Of a DNA stretch of 64,000 bases, positions 15,996 through 23,673 are shown in pieces (the first letter of the stretch is position 1; each line of letters starts with the position of its first letter). The stretch is taken from NCBI RefSeq assembly GCF_013362815.1, contig NZ_JABFVK010000044.1:1-64000 (forward strand), written 5' to 3'. Position numbers and translations under genes: made by a program. The notes under the pieces were generated by a model. The model was not told the origin of the DNA. It saw nothing but the letters and a program-made list of their open reading frames with translations, and did no database searches. Source of the DNA: Hamadaea sp. (GTDB taxonomy: Bacteria; Actinomycetota; Actinomycetes; Mycobacteriales; Micromonosporaceae).

Positions 15996-17190
15996 TGCGT
16001 ACGCCGACCACGGCGACGTCGTCGCTGACCGCCTCGTTGTGCAGCATGTTCGCGGTCGCGGCGGCGCAAAGTTCCTCGGCGTCGCCGCCGGTCAGCCCGG
16101 ACAGCAGCTTCTCGATCCCGTCGTCGATCGACTGCCGGCGGCGTTCCACCAGCCCGTCGGTGTAGAGCAGCAGCCCGAGCCCGGGCGACACCGCCAGCGT
16201 CGTGATCCGGCGGTCGGCGTCCGGCAGCGCGCCGAGCGGCAGGTCGACGGGGGCTTCGAGCAGGTGTCCCCGGGCCGCCCCGGGTTCGAGGACCACCGGC
16301 ATGAGATGCCCGGCGACGGAGAACGTGACGGACGTCCGGTCCGGCGTCACGACGGCGTACGCCGCGGTCGCCATCGCGCCCGGCTCGAAGAGCTGGATCT
16401 TCCGGTCGAGCCGGGTGAGCACGTCCGCCGGGTCGACCGACTCCAGCGCGTACGCCCGCAGCGCGCTGCGGATGCGGCCCATGACGACGGCGGACTGCAG
16501 GCCGTTGCCCGCGACGTCGCCGATGACGAGCCCGACATGGCCTGAGGGCAGGGAGAACACGTCGTACCAGTCGCCGCCGACGCCGACCTCCGCACCGGGG
16601 ATGTAGCGGACGGCCATGTCGAGCCCGGCGATCTGCGGCGGCCGGGCGGGCAGCAGGCTGCGTTGCAGCGCGAGAGTCGCGACGCGTTCGGTCTGCGAAA
16701 GCCGGGCGTGCGCCGCGACACCGGCCCGGTCGGCGACCAGCCGTAGCAGTTCGATGTCGTCCTCGGTGAACGAACGGGGTTCGATGGTGCCCACGCGCAG
16801 CACGCCGACGACCCGCCCCGCGACGATCACCGGTACGCCGGCCATCGAGGTCACATGGTTGTCGATCAGTACGGGGCTGTAGAGGTCGCCATGGGAGACG
16901 CGGTCGATGACCAGCGGTTCACCGCTGGCGGCGACCCGGCCGGCGAAGCCGACGCCCATCGGCACCCGGATGTCCAGCTGGAGCTCCTCTTCCAGCCCCG
17001 CGGTGGCCGCGGTGATCAGCTCATGGCCGGACGGGTCAAGGAGCAGGATCGTCGCAGTGTCGACGTTGAGCAGGAGCTTCGTCCGCGTGATGAGCTCCGA
17101 CAGCAGCGCGTCCGCCGGGAGGTGCGAGAGCTCGGCGTCGGTGACCGCCCGAATGCGGTCGAGGATCTCCGGATCGCGGCTCGTGGTCAT
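15988..17190 (-). CDS. GAF-domain PP2C (SpoIIE/RsbU-type) phosphatase
   Basis: 400 aa. Residues about 15-155 form a GAF sensor domain (VDTATILLLDPSGHELITAA, GVGFAGRVAASGEPLVIDRV). Residues about 170-400 are the SpoIIE phosphatase: GGDWYDVFSL and VIGDVAGNGLQSAVVM supply metal-binding Asp residues, and the end is SDDVAVVGVRI. It should dephosphorylate a STAS anti-anti-sigma protein when GAF senses its signal. The ATG overlaps the STAS stop (ATGA), so the two are one operon. Confidence 0.88.
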   Translation of the reverse strand: MTTSRDPEILDRIRAVTDAELSHLPADALLSELITRTKLLLNVDTATILLLDPSGHELITAATAGLEEELQLDIRVPMGVGFAGRVAASGEPLVIDRVSHGDLYSPVLIDNHVTSMAGVPVIVAGRVVGVLRVGTIEPRSFTEDDIELLRLVADRAGVAAHARLSQTERVATLALQRSLLPARPPQIAGLDMAVRYIPGAEVGVGGDWYDVFSLPSGHVGLVIGDVAGNGLQSAVVMGRIRSALRAYALESVDPADVLTRLDRKIQLFEPGAMATAAYAVVTPDRTSVTFSVAGHLMPVVLEPGAARGHLLEAPVDLPLGALPDADRRITTLAVSPGLGLLLYTDGLVERRRQSIDDGIEKLLSGLTGGDAEELCAAATANMLHNEAVSDDVAVVGVRIR

Positions 17191-17498
17191 TCGTGGCCCT
17201 GCCCGGTGAGCAGCGGCCACACTCCCGTCAGCTCCATCACCCGCCGGACCAGGTCACCGGCGGCGATGATCCGGAACGTCAGGCCCGCGTCCTCGGCCGC
17301 CCGGCGACCGCTGAGCAGGGCCGACATGCCGGACGAGTCCAGGAACGCGACGCCGGCCATGTCGACCTCGACACCGCTTTCGGCCTGCCCCACGGCGTCG
17401 GCGAGGCTCCGCGCCAGCAGTTCCCGGGAGAGCAGATCCACATCGCCGGTCACTTTGACGGCGACCGTGCCGTCTCGCTGTGTAGTGGCGATGTCCAT
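17187..17498 (-). CDS. STAS-domain anti-anti-sigma factor
   Basis: 103 aa. The phosphorylatable serine motif is in VAFLDSSGMSALLSG (about residues 52-66), preceded by the beta strand VAVKVTGDVDLLS. It is the expected substrate of the overlapping PP2C phosphatase and of an RsbW-like kinase. I chose ATG 17498, which follows GGGGGAG closely; an upstream in-frame Met at 17531 adds 11 residues absent from typical STAS proteins. Confidence 0.85.
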   Translation of the reverse strand: MDIATTQRDGTVAVKVTGDVDLLSRELLARSLADAVGQAESGVEVDMAGVAFLDSSGMSALLSGRRAAEDAGLTFRIIAAGDLVRRVMELTGVWPLLTGQGHE

Positions 17499-17562
17499 GA
17501 GCTCCCCCCGTTCGGCCGACCGTGAGATCATTGTCCCGCGGGGAACGCTATCTCATACGTGA

Positions 17563-17727
17563 GCGCTTCGCTCTCTACTCGGTGCTCCGGCTTCTCGGCC
17601 GCCGCCCGTAGGCGAGCCGCCGCAGGACGAATTCGGCCGGTCCCGCCCGGATGAGGCCGTGGCCGACACGGACTTCCTGCTCGGCCTCGACCTCATCCTC
17701 GACGGAGTCGCTCAGCGCGTCGCCTGA
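17563..17727 (+). pseudogene. C-terminal remnant of a TetR-type regulator
   Basis: The plus-strand frame ending at TGA 17725-17727 encodes a tail DTDFLLGLDLILDGVAQRVA preceded by Pro-rich PPPVGEPPQDEFG. The pattern (F)LLGLDLILDG is the usual end of TetR C-terminal domains. The frame is closed upstream by a TGA at 17560-17562 and there is no start or helix-turn-helix. It overlaps the 3' end of the hydrolase gene on the other strand by 16 bp. I read it as the decayed end of a regulator that once adjoined the hydrolase. Confidence 0.45.
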
Positions 17728-18551
17728 ACGATCACCTTGGCCACCACGTCCGGCCGGGTGATCAGGGCGAGATGCCCCGCCTTCACCTCGGTGATCCGTG
17801 CGCCGGCCCGCTCGGCCATGAACCGCTGGGCGGCCGGCGTGATGATCTGATCCTGCGTGCCGAGGATGTACCAGGACGGGATCGTCTTCCACGCCGGTAC
17901 GCCGGCCGGGGTGAACCCGGCGCTCAACGTCAGCGGCCGCTGGGCGGCGTACAGCGACAGCGCTTTCGACCGGGGTACGCCTGCGGCGAACGGACCGAGG
18001 AAGGTGTCCCGCTTCAGGTAGAGGTCGACGTCGCTCGCCGGAGCGCCCGGGTAGGGCACGAAGTCGAAGACGGTCGCCGGATCGACGCTGAGCGCCGAGT
18101 CCGCCCCGGCGAGCGGGAAGATGACTTCGCCCTCGTCCGGCGCGAACGCGTCCTCGTAGACCAGCGCCTTGACGTCGGCGTTGCCGGTGGCGGCCTGGGT
18201 GATGACCGCGCCGCCGTAGGAGTGCCCGACCAGGACGATCGGCCCGCTGATGGTGGACAGGAAGTCCGCGATCGTCTGCCCGTCGGTGGTGAGGTTGCGC
18301 AACGGATTCGGCGGTATGCGCACGGGATACCCCGCTCGCCGCAGGATGTCGCCGACGGCGGACCACGAGGAGCCGTCGGCCCACGCGCCGTGGACGAGGA
18401 CGATGGTGGGCTTCGGGCCCGGGTGGCGGTCGCCCGCCGCCGCGCCCGTCGCCGGGAGCAGGACGGACAGGGTCGTCGCGAGCACGGCCGTGAGCGCAGC
18501 CGCGAGGACGAGGCGGGGACGCCGGGCACCCGGGCGTTGTGGTTCGGACAA
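17712..18551 (-). CDS. Secreted alpha/beta hydrolase
   Basis: 279 aa from a TTG start chosen because GAGGAG lies 6 nt upstream and a good signal peptide follows at once (LVLAAALTAVLATTLSVLLPATGAAAG). Core: VLVHGAWADGSSW (oxyanion region), nucleophile elbow GHSYGG, acid in the ILGTQDQIITP strand, and His in KAGHLALITRP. The fold matches esterase-like AB_hydrolase_6 enzymes; substrate unknown. It is divergent from the phosphoesterase gene. Confidence 0.82.
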   Translation of the reverse strand: MSEPQRPGARRPRLVLAAALTAVLATTLSVLLPATGAAAGDRHPGPKPTIVLVHGAWADGSSWSAVGDILRRAGYPVRIPPNPLRNLTTDGQTIADFLSTISGPIVLVGHSYGGAVITQAATGNADVKALVYEDAFAPDEGEVIFPLAGADSALSVDPATVFDFVPYPGAPASDVDLYLKRDTFLGPFAAGVPRSKALSLYAAQRPLTLSAGFTPAGVPAWKTIPSWYILGTQDQIITPAAQRFMAERAGARITEVKAGHLALITRPDVVAKVIVQATR

Positions 18552-18650
18552 CAGACACTCCTCGGTCTTTCGGTGTGGGGTGGTGTCAAGAGCCGAAACG
18601 TGCCGCGCCGGGCGACCGTGTCGTTCATTTATCGGATGCCGAGGATTCGT

Positions 18651-18680
18651 CCAGCAGGCATCGATCCAGCAGACATCGAT
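18651..18680. repeat. 15-bp tandem duplication in a divergent promoter region
   Basis: CCAGCAGGCATCGAT (18651-18665) is followed directly by CCAGCAGACATCGAT (18666-18680), one mismatch in 15. It lies between the hydrolase and phosphoesterase genes, about 45 bp before the phosphoesterase start, and the AT-rich ATGTAACATT follows it. It could be a two-site operator. Confidence 0.5.
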
Positions 18681-18725
18681 ATGTAACATTGCCTACAGCG
18701 ATCCGCCTGCGGCCGAAGGAGTCCG

Positions 18726-19610
18726 ATGACAGTCAAACGCGTCACTACGTTGCTGGCCGCGCTGGTGGCCTTGGGGGTGGCCGGCGGAGCGTACGCGGTC
18801 CAGCGCGCCCCCGCGCCGGCTCAGAAACCGGTGCCCGCAGCGGTCACCGCCGCCGCCGTTCCGCGGCCCGACCACATCGTGCTGGTCATGTTCGAGAACA
18901 AGAAGTACTCGTCGATCAACGGCAGTTCGAGTGCGCCCTACTTCAACTCCCTGGCCGGGCAGGGGGCCAAGTTCACCAAGTCCTTTGCCATCACCCACCC
19001 GAGCCAGCCGAACTACGTCGCGTTGTTCTCCGGCTCACCCCAGGGCATCACCGATGACAGCTGCCCGCGTAACTTCACCGGCAAGGAGAACCTCGGTCAC
19101 CAGTTGATCGCGGCCGGGTTCACCTTCACCGGCTACTCCGAGGCGATGCCGTCGGACGGCTACACCGGCTGCTCCAGCGGCACGTACCGGCGCAAGCACA
19201 ACAGCTGGGTGGACTTCGACAACGTCCCGGCGGCGAGCAACCTGCGGTACTCGAGGTTCCCCACGGACTTCACCACGTTGCCGACGGTCTCCTTCGTCAC
19301 CCCGGACATGTGCAACGACATGCACGACTGCTCGATCAGCACCGGCGACACGTGGCTGAAGAACAAGCTCGACGCGTACGCCCAATGGGCCAAGACGCAC
19401 AACAGCCTGCTGATCGTGACGTTCGACGAGGACAGCAACACGTCGGTGAACCAGATCTTCACCGTGTTCGTCGGTCAGCACGTCAAGATCGGCAACTATT
19501 CCGAGACCATCAACCACTACACGGTTCTGCGGACGATCGAGGACGCGTACGGGCTCTCGGCGATCAACAACGCCGCGAGTGCCACCCCCATCACCGACAT
19601 CTGGCAGTGA
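18726..19610 (+). CDS. Secreted phosphoesterase (alkaline phosphatase superfamily, PF04185-like)
   Basis: 294 aa. N-terminal signal segment (LLAALVALGVAGGAYA). Metal-site signatures: HIVLVMFENKKYSSI near residue 50, HPSQPNYVALFSG with the nucleophile region, and VTFDEDSNTSVNQIFTVFVG. The family includes phospholipase C and acid phosphatases that act outside the cell. GAAGGAG lies just before ATG. It is followed by an MFS gene whose GTG is 1 bp beyond the stop, and then by a beta-propeller gene, forming a probable operon. Confidence 0.85.
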   Translation: MTVKRVTTLLAALVALGVAGGAYAVQRAPAPAQKPVPAAVTAAAVPRPDHIVLVMFENKKYSSINGSSSAPYFNSLAGQGAKFTKSFAITHPSQPNYVALFSGSPQGITDDSCPRNFTGKENLGHQLIAAGFTFTGYSEAMPSDGYTGCSSGTYRRKHNSWVDFDNVPAASNLRYSRFPTDFTTLPTVSFVTPDMCNDMHDCSISTGDTWLKNKLDAYAQWAKTHNSLLIVTFDEDSNTSVNQIFTVFVGQHVKIGNYSETINHYTVLRTIEDAYGLSAINNAASATPITDIWQ

Positions 19611-19611
19611 C

Positions 19612-20865
19612 GTGTACCTGTCGACGATAGATCGTCCGGCGGCGGCCTCCTCGGGTCGCCGCTGGACGGCGATCGGGGCCAACGTCGTCGCACTGGGCCT
19701 GGTCAGCCTCGTCACCGACGTCTCGGCCGAGATGGTCACGGCGGTGCTTCCGGCGTATCTCGTGCTCGGGCTCGGGATGACGCCGTTGGCGTACGGGGCC
19801 GTCGACGGGATCTACACCGGAGCCACCGCCGTCCTCCGGCTCGCCGGCGGGTGGCTCGCCGACCGGACCCGGCGTCGCAAGACGGTCGCCGGCGTCGGCT
19901 ACGGCATCTCCGCGATCGCGAAGCTGGGCCTGCTCGCCGTGGGTACGCCGGTCACCGCCATCGGCGGAGTGATCGCCGCCGACCGGATGGGCAAAGGACT
20001 GCGTACCGCGCCGCGGGACGCGTTGATCACGCTGTCCGCCCCGCCCGCTCTGCTGGGCCGGGCGTTCGGCGTGCACCGGACCCTGGACGCGGCCGGCGCC
20101 TTCCTCGGGCCGCTGGTCGCGCTGAGCATCCTGACCGCCACCGGCTCCGCGGCGTTGACGGCCGCCTCCCGGGACGCGTTCGACGCCGTCTTCCTCTTTA
20201 GTTTCGCGGTCGCTGCTTTCGGCGTACTCCTTCTCGTGCTGTTTGTGAAAGAACATCGCGATCCACTAGCCGCGCCGCGGCCTCGCGCCCGCGATCTGGC
20301 CGCGCTGGCTCGTGATCCGCGAGCCCGGCGGCTCACCGCGGCCGGTTGCGTGCTCGGGCTGGCGACGATCGGCGACGGCTTCGTCTACCTGCTGCTTCAG
20401 CGGCGATCGGGGCTGGCGGTCGGCTGGTTCCCGGTGCTCGCGGTGGGCACGAACCTGGCGTATCTGCTGCTCGCGGGCCTGGCTGGGGCCGTCGCGGACC
20501 GCGTCGGGCGCGCGCGGGTGCTGCTGGGCGGCTACCTGCTGCTCGCGGCGATCTATCTCGCGCTGGCCACGCCCTGGCACGGAATGCCGATGATCGCGCT
20601 GATTCTGCTGCTCAACGGCGCTTTCTACGCGAGCACCGACGGCGTGCTGATGGCGCTGGCGGGGCCGGTGCTGCCGGCGACGCTGCGCACGACCGGCCTG
20701 TCGATGATCCAGACTGGCCAGGCCGTCGCCTATCTCGGCTCGTCACTGCTGTTCGGACTCGTCTGGCAGACCTGGGACACGACCGCTGCCGTGCTCGTCG
20801 CGCTCGCGCTCACGATCGCCGCCGGGGTCACGACCGGCTTCCTGGTGCGGCCGCGTGCGCACTAA
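19612..20865 (+). CDS. MFS transporter
   Basis: 417 aa with about 12 membrane segments. The first loop carries the MFS signature in GGWLADRTRRRKTVAG (residues about 75-90) and a related one in GAVADRVGRARVLLGG in the second half. The opening SLVTDVSAEMVTAVLPAYL resembles the subgroup found with secreted phosphoesterases. The GTG at 19612 was chosen because it directly follows the upstream stop; an in-frame ATG at 19579 lies inside the previous gene. Substrate unknown. Confidence 0.85.
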   Translation: MYLSTIDRPAAASSGRRWTAIGANVVALGLVSLVTDVSAEMVTAVLPAYLVLGLGMTPLAYGAVDGIYTGATAVLRLAGGWLADRTRRRKTVAGVGYGISAIAKLGLLAVGTPVTAIGGVIAADRMGKGLRTAPRDALITLSAPPALLGRAFGVHRTLDAAGAFLGPLVALSILTATGSAALTAASRDAFDAVFLFSFAVAAFGVLLLVLFVKEHRDPLAAPRPRARDLAALARDPRARRLTAAGCVLGLATIGDGFVYLLLQRRSGLAVGWFPVLAVGTNLAYLLLAGLAGAVADRVGRARVLLGGYLLLAAIYLALATPWHGMPMIALILLLNGAFYASTDGVLMALAGPVLPATLRTTGLSMIQTGQAVAYLGSSLLFGLVWQTWDTTAAVLVALALTIAAGVTTGFLVRPRAH

Positions 20866-21790
20866 ACTCGTGGTCGCGGCGGCGGCCTTCGCGCTGCTCA
20901 TCGCGGTCGGCATCGGCGTGATCCGGCACGCGCGGCAGCCGGCCCTCTCCGAATCCGCGCCGCTCACGCTTCATTCCGGCTTGTACGCCGTGAGCACCGC
21001 ACCGGCGACCCAAGGCCACCTGATCTCGGCCGGTCGGGTGGCGGCCTTGTCCTGCAGCCGTTTCCACGCGGCCGCCGGCACCGGGATCTGCCTGCGCCCG
21101 GACGGTCCACTGGCGACGTACCAAGTCGTGGTGGTCGACGATCAGCTGCGCGAGAAGGACAAGTTCCCCCTGGTCGGCCTGCCGAACCGGGCCCGGGTCT
21201 CGCCCAGCGGACGCCTGCTGGCCTGGACCGTCTTCGTCACGGGGGACTCCTACAACAACGGCAAGTTCTCCACCCGCGCCGGAATCCTCGACACGGCCAC
21301 CGGCGATCTCGTCGGTACGCTCGAAGACTTCACGGTGAGGCCTTCCGCAGCGGCCGACCGCAACTTCTGGGGCATCACCTTCACCAGCGATGACGATCAC
21401 TTCTACGCCACGATGTCGACGCGAGGCCACCGCTACCTGGTGTACGGCTCCGTCTCCGGCCGTTCGGTTTCCGTCGTCCGCGACGGCGTCGAGTGCCCAT
21501 CCCTGTCACCCGACGGTACGCGCATCGCGTTCAAGTCCGCTGTGGACGGTGATCCGGCCCGGGGCTGGCGACTGTCGGTGCTGACCCTGTCGACCGGGGC
21601 TGTCGTGCCGCTCGCCGAGGCGCGTAGCGTCGACGACCAGGCCGTGTGGCTGTCCACCTCCACCGTCGGGTACGCCCTGCGCCGGCCCGGCGGCGCGGAC
21701 GTTTGGGCTGTGCCCGCCGACGGCTCCGGTACGCCTTCGCTACTCCTCGCAGACGCCGAGTCTCCCGCCGTCCTATCGTCCTCCTCGTGA
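20855..21790 (+). CDS. TolB-like beta-propeller protein, membrane-anchored or secreted
   Basis: 311 aa. Residues 5-25 form a membrane/signal segment (LVVAAAAFALLIAVGIGVI). The rest is a WD40-like propeller with repeats such as ARVSPSGRLLAWTVFV, CPSLSPDGTRIAFKS and VDDQAVWLSTSTVGYALRR. The GTG start overlaps the MFS stop by 11 bp, so it belongs to the same operon. The propeller is probably outside the cell and might bind the phosphoesterase or the transported compound; this is inference. Confidence 0.8.
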   Translation: MRTKLVVAAAAFALLIAVGIGVIRHARQPALSESAPLTLHSGLYAVSTAPATQGHLISAGRVAALSCSRFHAAAGTGICLRPDGPLATYQVVVVDDQLREKDKFPLVGLPNRARVSPSGRLLAWTVFVTGDSYNNGKFSTRAGILDTATGDLVGTLEDFTVRPSAAADRNFWGITFTSDDDHFYATMSTRGHRYLVYGSVSGRSVSVVRDGVECPSLSPDGTRIAFKSAVDGDPARGWRLSVLTLSTGAVVPLAEARSVDDQAVWLSTSTVGYALRRPGGADVWAVPADGSGTPSLLLADAESPAVLSSSS

Positions 21791-21938
21791 CCCCTTCCTG
21801 CGCGCATACCCAGTACGATTTCGGCCCATGATCAGCGGAAGATTCGCGGTGCCATAACCCCACATTTTCTCCGTTGATCTCCGCCAAGCCAACAGGCTCT
21901 AGCTGTGGTTTGGACGGTGCGTCGTGACGGGAGACTCC

Positions 21939-22673
21939 ATGATCAACGCAACCGGTGAGCGTCCACTGCCGACGCTTCTCCGGCTGCCGGCCCAGCCCGG
22001 CCCGCGCCCGCTCGTCGTGTTCAGCCACGGTTACCTCCGGTTGCCCGAAGACTACGAAGTGCTCTTCCAAGCCTGGGTAGCGGCGGGTTTCCTCGTCGTA
22101 GCCCCGACCTTCCCGAAGACCGCGCGCGACTCGGCCGACCTCGACTTCGACGACTTCGTCGGCCAGCCCTCGGCGGTCCGGTCCACACTGGACCATGTGC
22201 TCCAGCTCAGTCGGACCGACGGTCATCGGCTGTTCGGGCGGGTCGACGAGACCCGGATCGCGGCGGCCGGGCACTCGCTGGGCGGGGTCACGACGGTCGC
22301 CCTGTTCGCCTCCGAGCGCGACGACCGCATCAAAGCCGGCATCGTGCTCGCCGGCAGCGCGTACGCCGTCGGCACCGGCTATCGCGCTCCGAACGCCAGC
22401 CTGCTGTTCGTCCATGGGGATCGAGACGGCGCGGTTCCGCTGGAAGACGGGCGCGCCGCTTACGAGGCGTTCCCCGGGCCGAAGGCGTGGCTGCCGTTGA
22501 AGGGCGGCGACCATCGCGGCCCCTACCTCGGTACCGATCCTGAGCGGACGGCGGTGGTTAGACAGGCCACGACCGACTACTTGCGGTGGGCATTCGGCGA
22601 CGACGCGGCGTTCCAACGGTTGACGGCCGTCGTCGGCCTCTCCGTAGGCGCCAATCAAGACCAAGTTCCCTGA
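21939..22673 (+). CDS. Alpha/beta hydrolase (lipase/dienelactone-hydrolase-like)
   Basis: 244 aa. LVVFSHGYLRLPEDYEVL holds the oxyanion region, AAGHSLGG the nucleophile Ser, LFVHGDRDGAVPLEDG the acid and KGGDHRGPYLG the His. There is no signal peptide, so it is cytoplasmic. ATG 21939 has GGGAG 5 nt upstream; a GTG at 21924 would add five residues. The preceding 130 bp (21791-21923) are less GC-rich and contain no gene. Confidence 0.8.
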   Translation: MINATGERPLPTLLRLPAQPGPRPLVVFSHGYLRLPEDYEVLFQAWVAAGFLVVAPTFPKTARDSADLDFDDFVGQPSAVRSTLDHVLQLSRTDGHRLFGRVDETRIAAAGHSLGGVTTVALFASERDDRIKAGIVLAGSAYAVGTGYRAPNASLLFVHGDRDGAVPLEDGRAAYEAFPGPKAWLPLKGGDHRGPYLGTDPERTAVVRQATTDYLRWAFGDDAAFQRLTAVVGLSVGANQDQVP

Positions 22674-22761
22674 GTATGCGATTTGCGACGCGATTCGATG
22701 ATCCAGTTCCGTTGGTATGCGCTTCGAGGCGGGATTCGGCATACCGTAGGAACTTGATCTT
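22657..22761. repeat. Composite direct/inverted repeat at the 3' end of the hydrolase gene
   Basis: AAGTTCC...GTATGC at 22663-22679 reappears as CAGTTCC...GTATGC about 43 bp later (each followed by CG-rich text ending GATTCG). It appears again inverted as GCATACC...GGAACTT at 22739-22755. The first and last arms pair imperfectly (18 of 23). The stop codon of the hydrolase lies inside the first arm. The following 22762-22925 holds no gene I can support. Confidence 0.55.
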
Positions 22762-22925
22762 CGTTCTGTGCCGAAATCGCACACTATGGGCACTGGATCG
22801 TGACGTCTGTCCGATGCGGCGGCATCGCTCGAAGGGTCCGCACCTCCGTTCTGGATGGATCAACGTGTACGCCGGCTCGACGGGCTCGTCATCGCCCGGT
22901 GTTGGCCGCGGCGCCACGAGGTAGG

Positions 22926-22953
22926 TGTCCATATCGCCGGGGTCCCGTTCGTC
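22926..22953 (+). promoter_or_regulatory. Candidate ECF42-type promoter
   Basis: TGTCCA (22926-22931) and CGTC (22950-22953) are 18 bp apart, about 30 bp before the double-YCII gene. ECF42 sigma factors are reported to use TGTCGA in the -35 and CG(A/T)C in the -10 region. The match is five of six plus four of four, and the downstream operon encodes just such a sigma factor. Confidence 0.4.
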
Positions 22954-22983
22954 GTCTGGTAGATACTCGACACGAGAGGCGGG

Positions 22984-23673
22984 ATGGACATGGATTACGT
23001 GGCATTTGTCGGCACAGAGGGAGCGATGCCGGCCACAGCCGTCGCCGAGATGAACCGCGACTTTCCGGCGTACCAGGCCGAGATGCGGGCGCGCGGAGTG
23101 AAGCGGTTCGGCCGGGAGTTGGACTTTCCGCCAACCGCGGTGACGGTGCGGGTCCGCGACGGGGAGCCGCTGATCTCCGATGGACCGTTTGCTGAGACCA
23201 AGGAGTTCATCGGGGGGTTCGACCTGCTCGACTGCGCGGACCTGGATGAGGCGATCGAGGTTGAGAGCAAGAGCCCGGTGGCCCGGTTTCTGCCGTTCGA
23301 GATCCGGCCGTTCCGCGACGGCCTGCGCCGGGGGTCGGCCTCGGGCCCGTTGTTTCTGCTCACCGTGTGGGCGAGCGAGTCGCCGGTCTTCGACGAGCGG
23401 TACGACGCATGGCAGCGCGAACTCGCCGATCGCGGAGCGTTCCTGTTCGGCAACGCGCTCGGTGGCCCGGAGACGGCGACGACGCTGCGGATCCGGGCCG
23501 GGGCGCTCGAACTGGCCGACGGCCCGTTTCTGGTGCTCGACGATTTCGTCGCCGGCCTCGATGTCATCGCCTGTCCCGATCGCGACCAGGCGATCGCGTG
23601 GGCGGTGAGCCATCCGTTGGCCCAGCAGTATGCCGTCGAGGTTCGCCCGTTCCACCCCGACGGGCCGGCGTGA
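22984..23673 (+). CDS. Double YCII (DGPF) domain protein
   Basis: 229 aa made of two tandem YCII-like ferredoxin folds (residues about 1-110 and 118-225). The first carries the signature SDGPFAETKEFIGGF; the second has the degenerate ADGPFLVLDDFVAGL. DGPF proteins are the usual genomic companions of ECF42 sigma factors and their biochemical role is unknown. The stop overlaps the sigma factor GTG by 4 bp (GTGA). The fused double form may replace the several DGPF genes seen elsewhere. Confidence 0.85.
   Translation: MDMDYVAFVGTEGAMPATAVAEMNRDFPAYQAEMRARGVKRFGRELDFPPTAVTVRVRDGEPLISDGPFAETKEFIGGFDLLDCADLDEAIEVESKSPVARFLPFEIRPFRDGLRRGSASGPLFLLTVWASESPVFDERYDAWQRELADRGAFLFGNALGGPETATTLRIRAGALELADGPFLVLDDFVAGLDVIACPDRDQAIAWAVSHPLAQQYAVEVRPFHPDGPA

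Noticed and set aside
22762-22925. Gene fragment in the gap before the double-YCII gene
   Set aside because: Both strands give short open frames without start signals or family resemblance.
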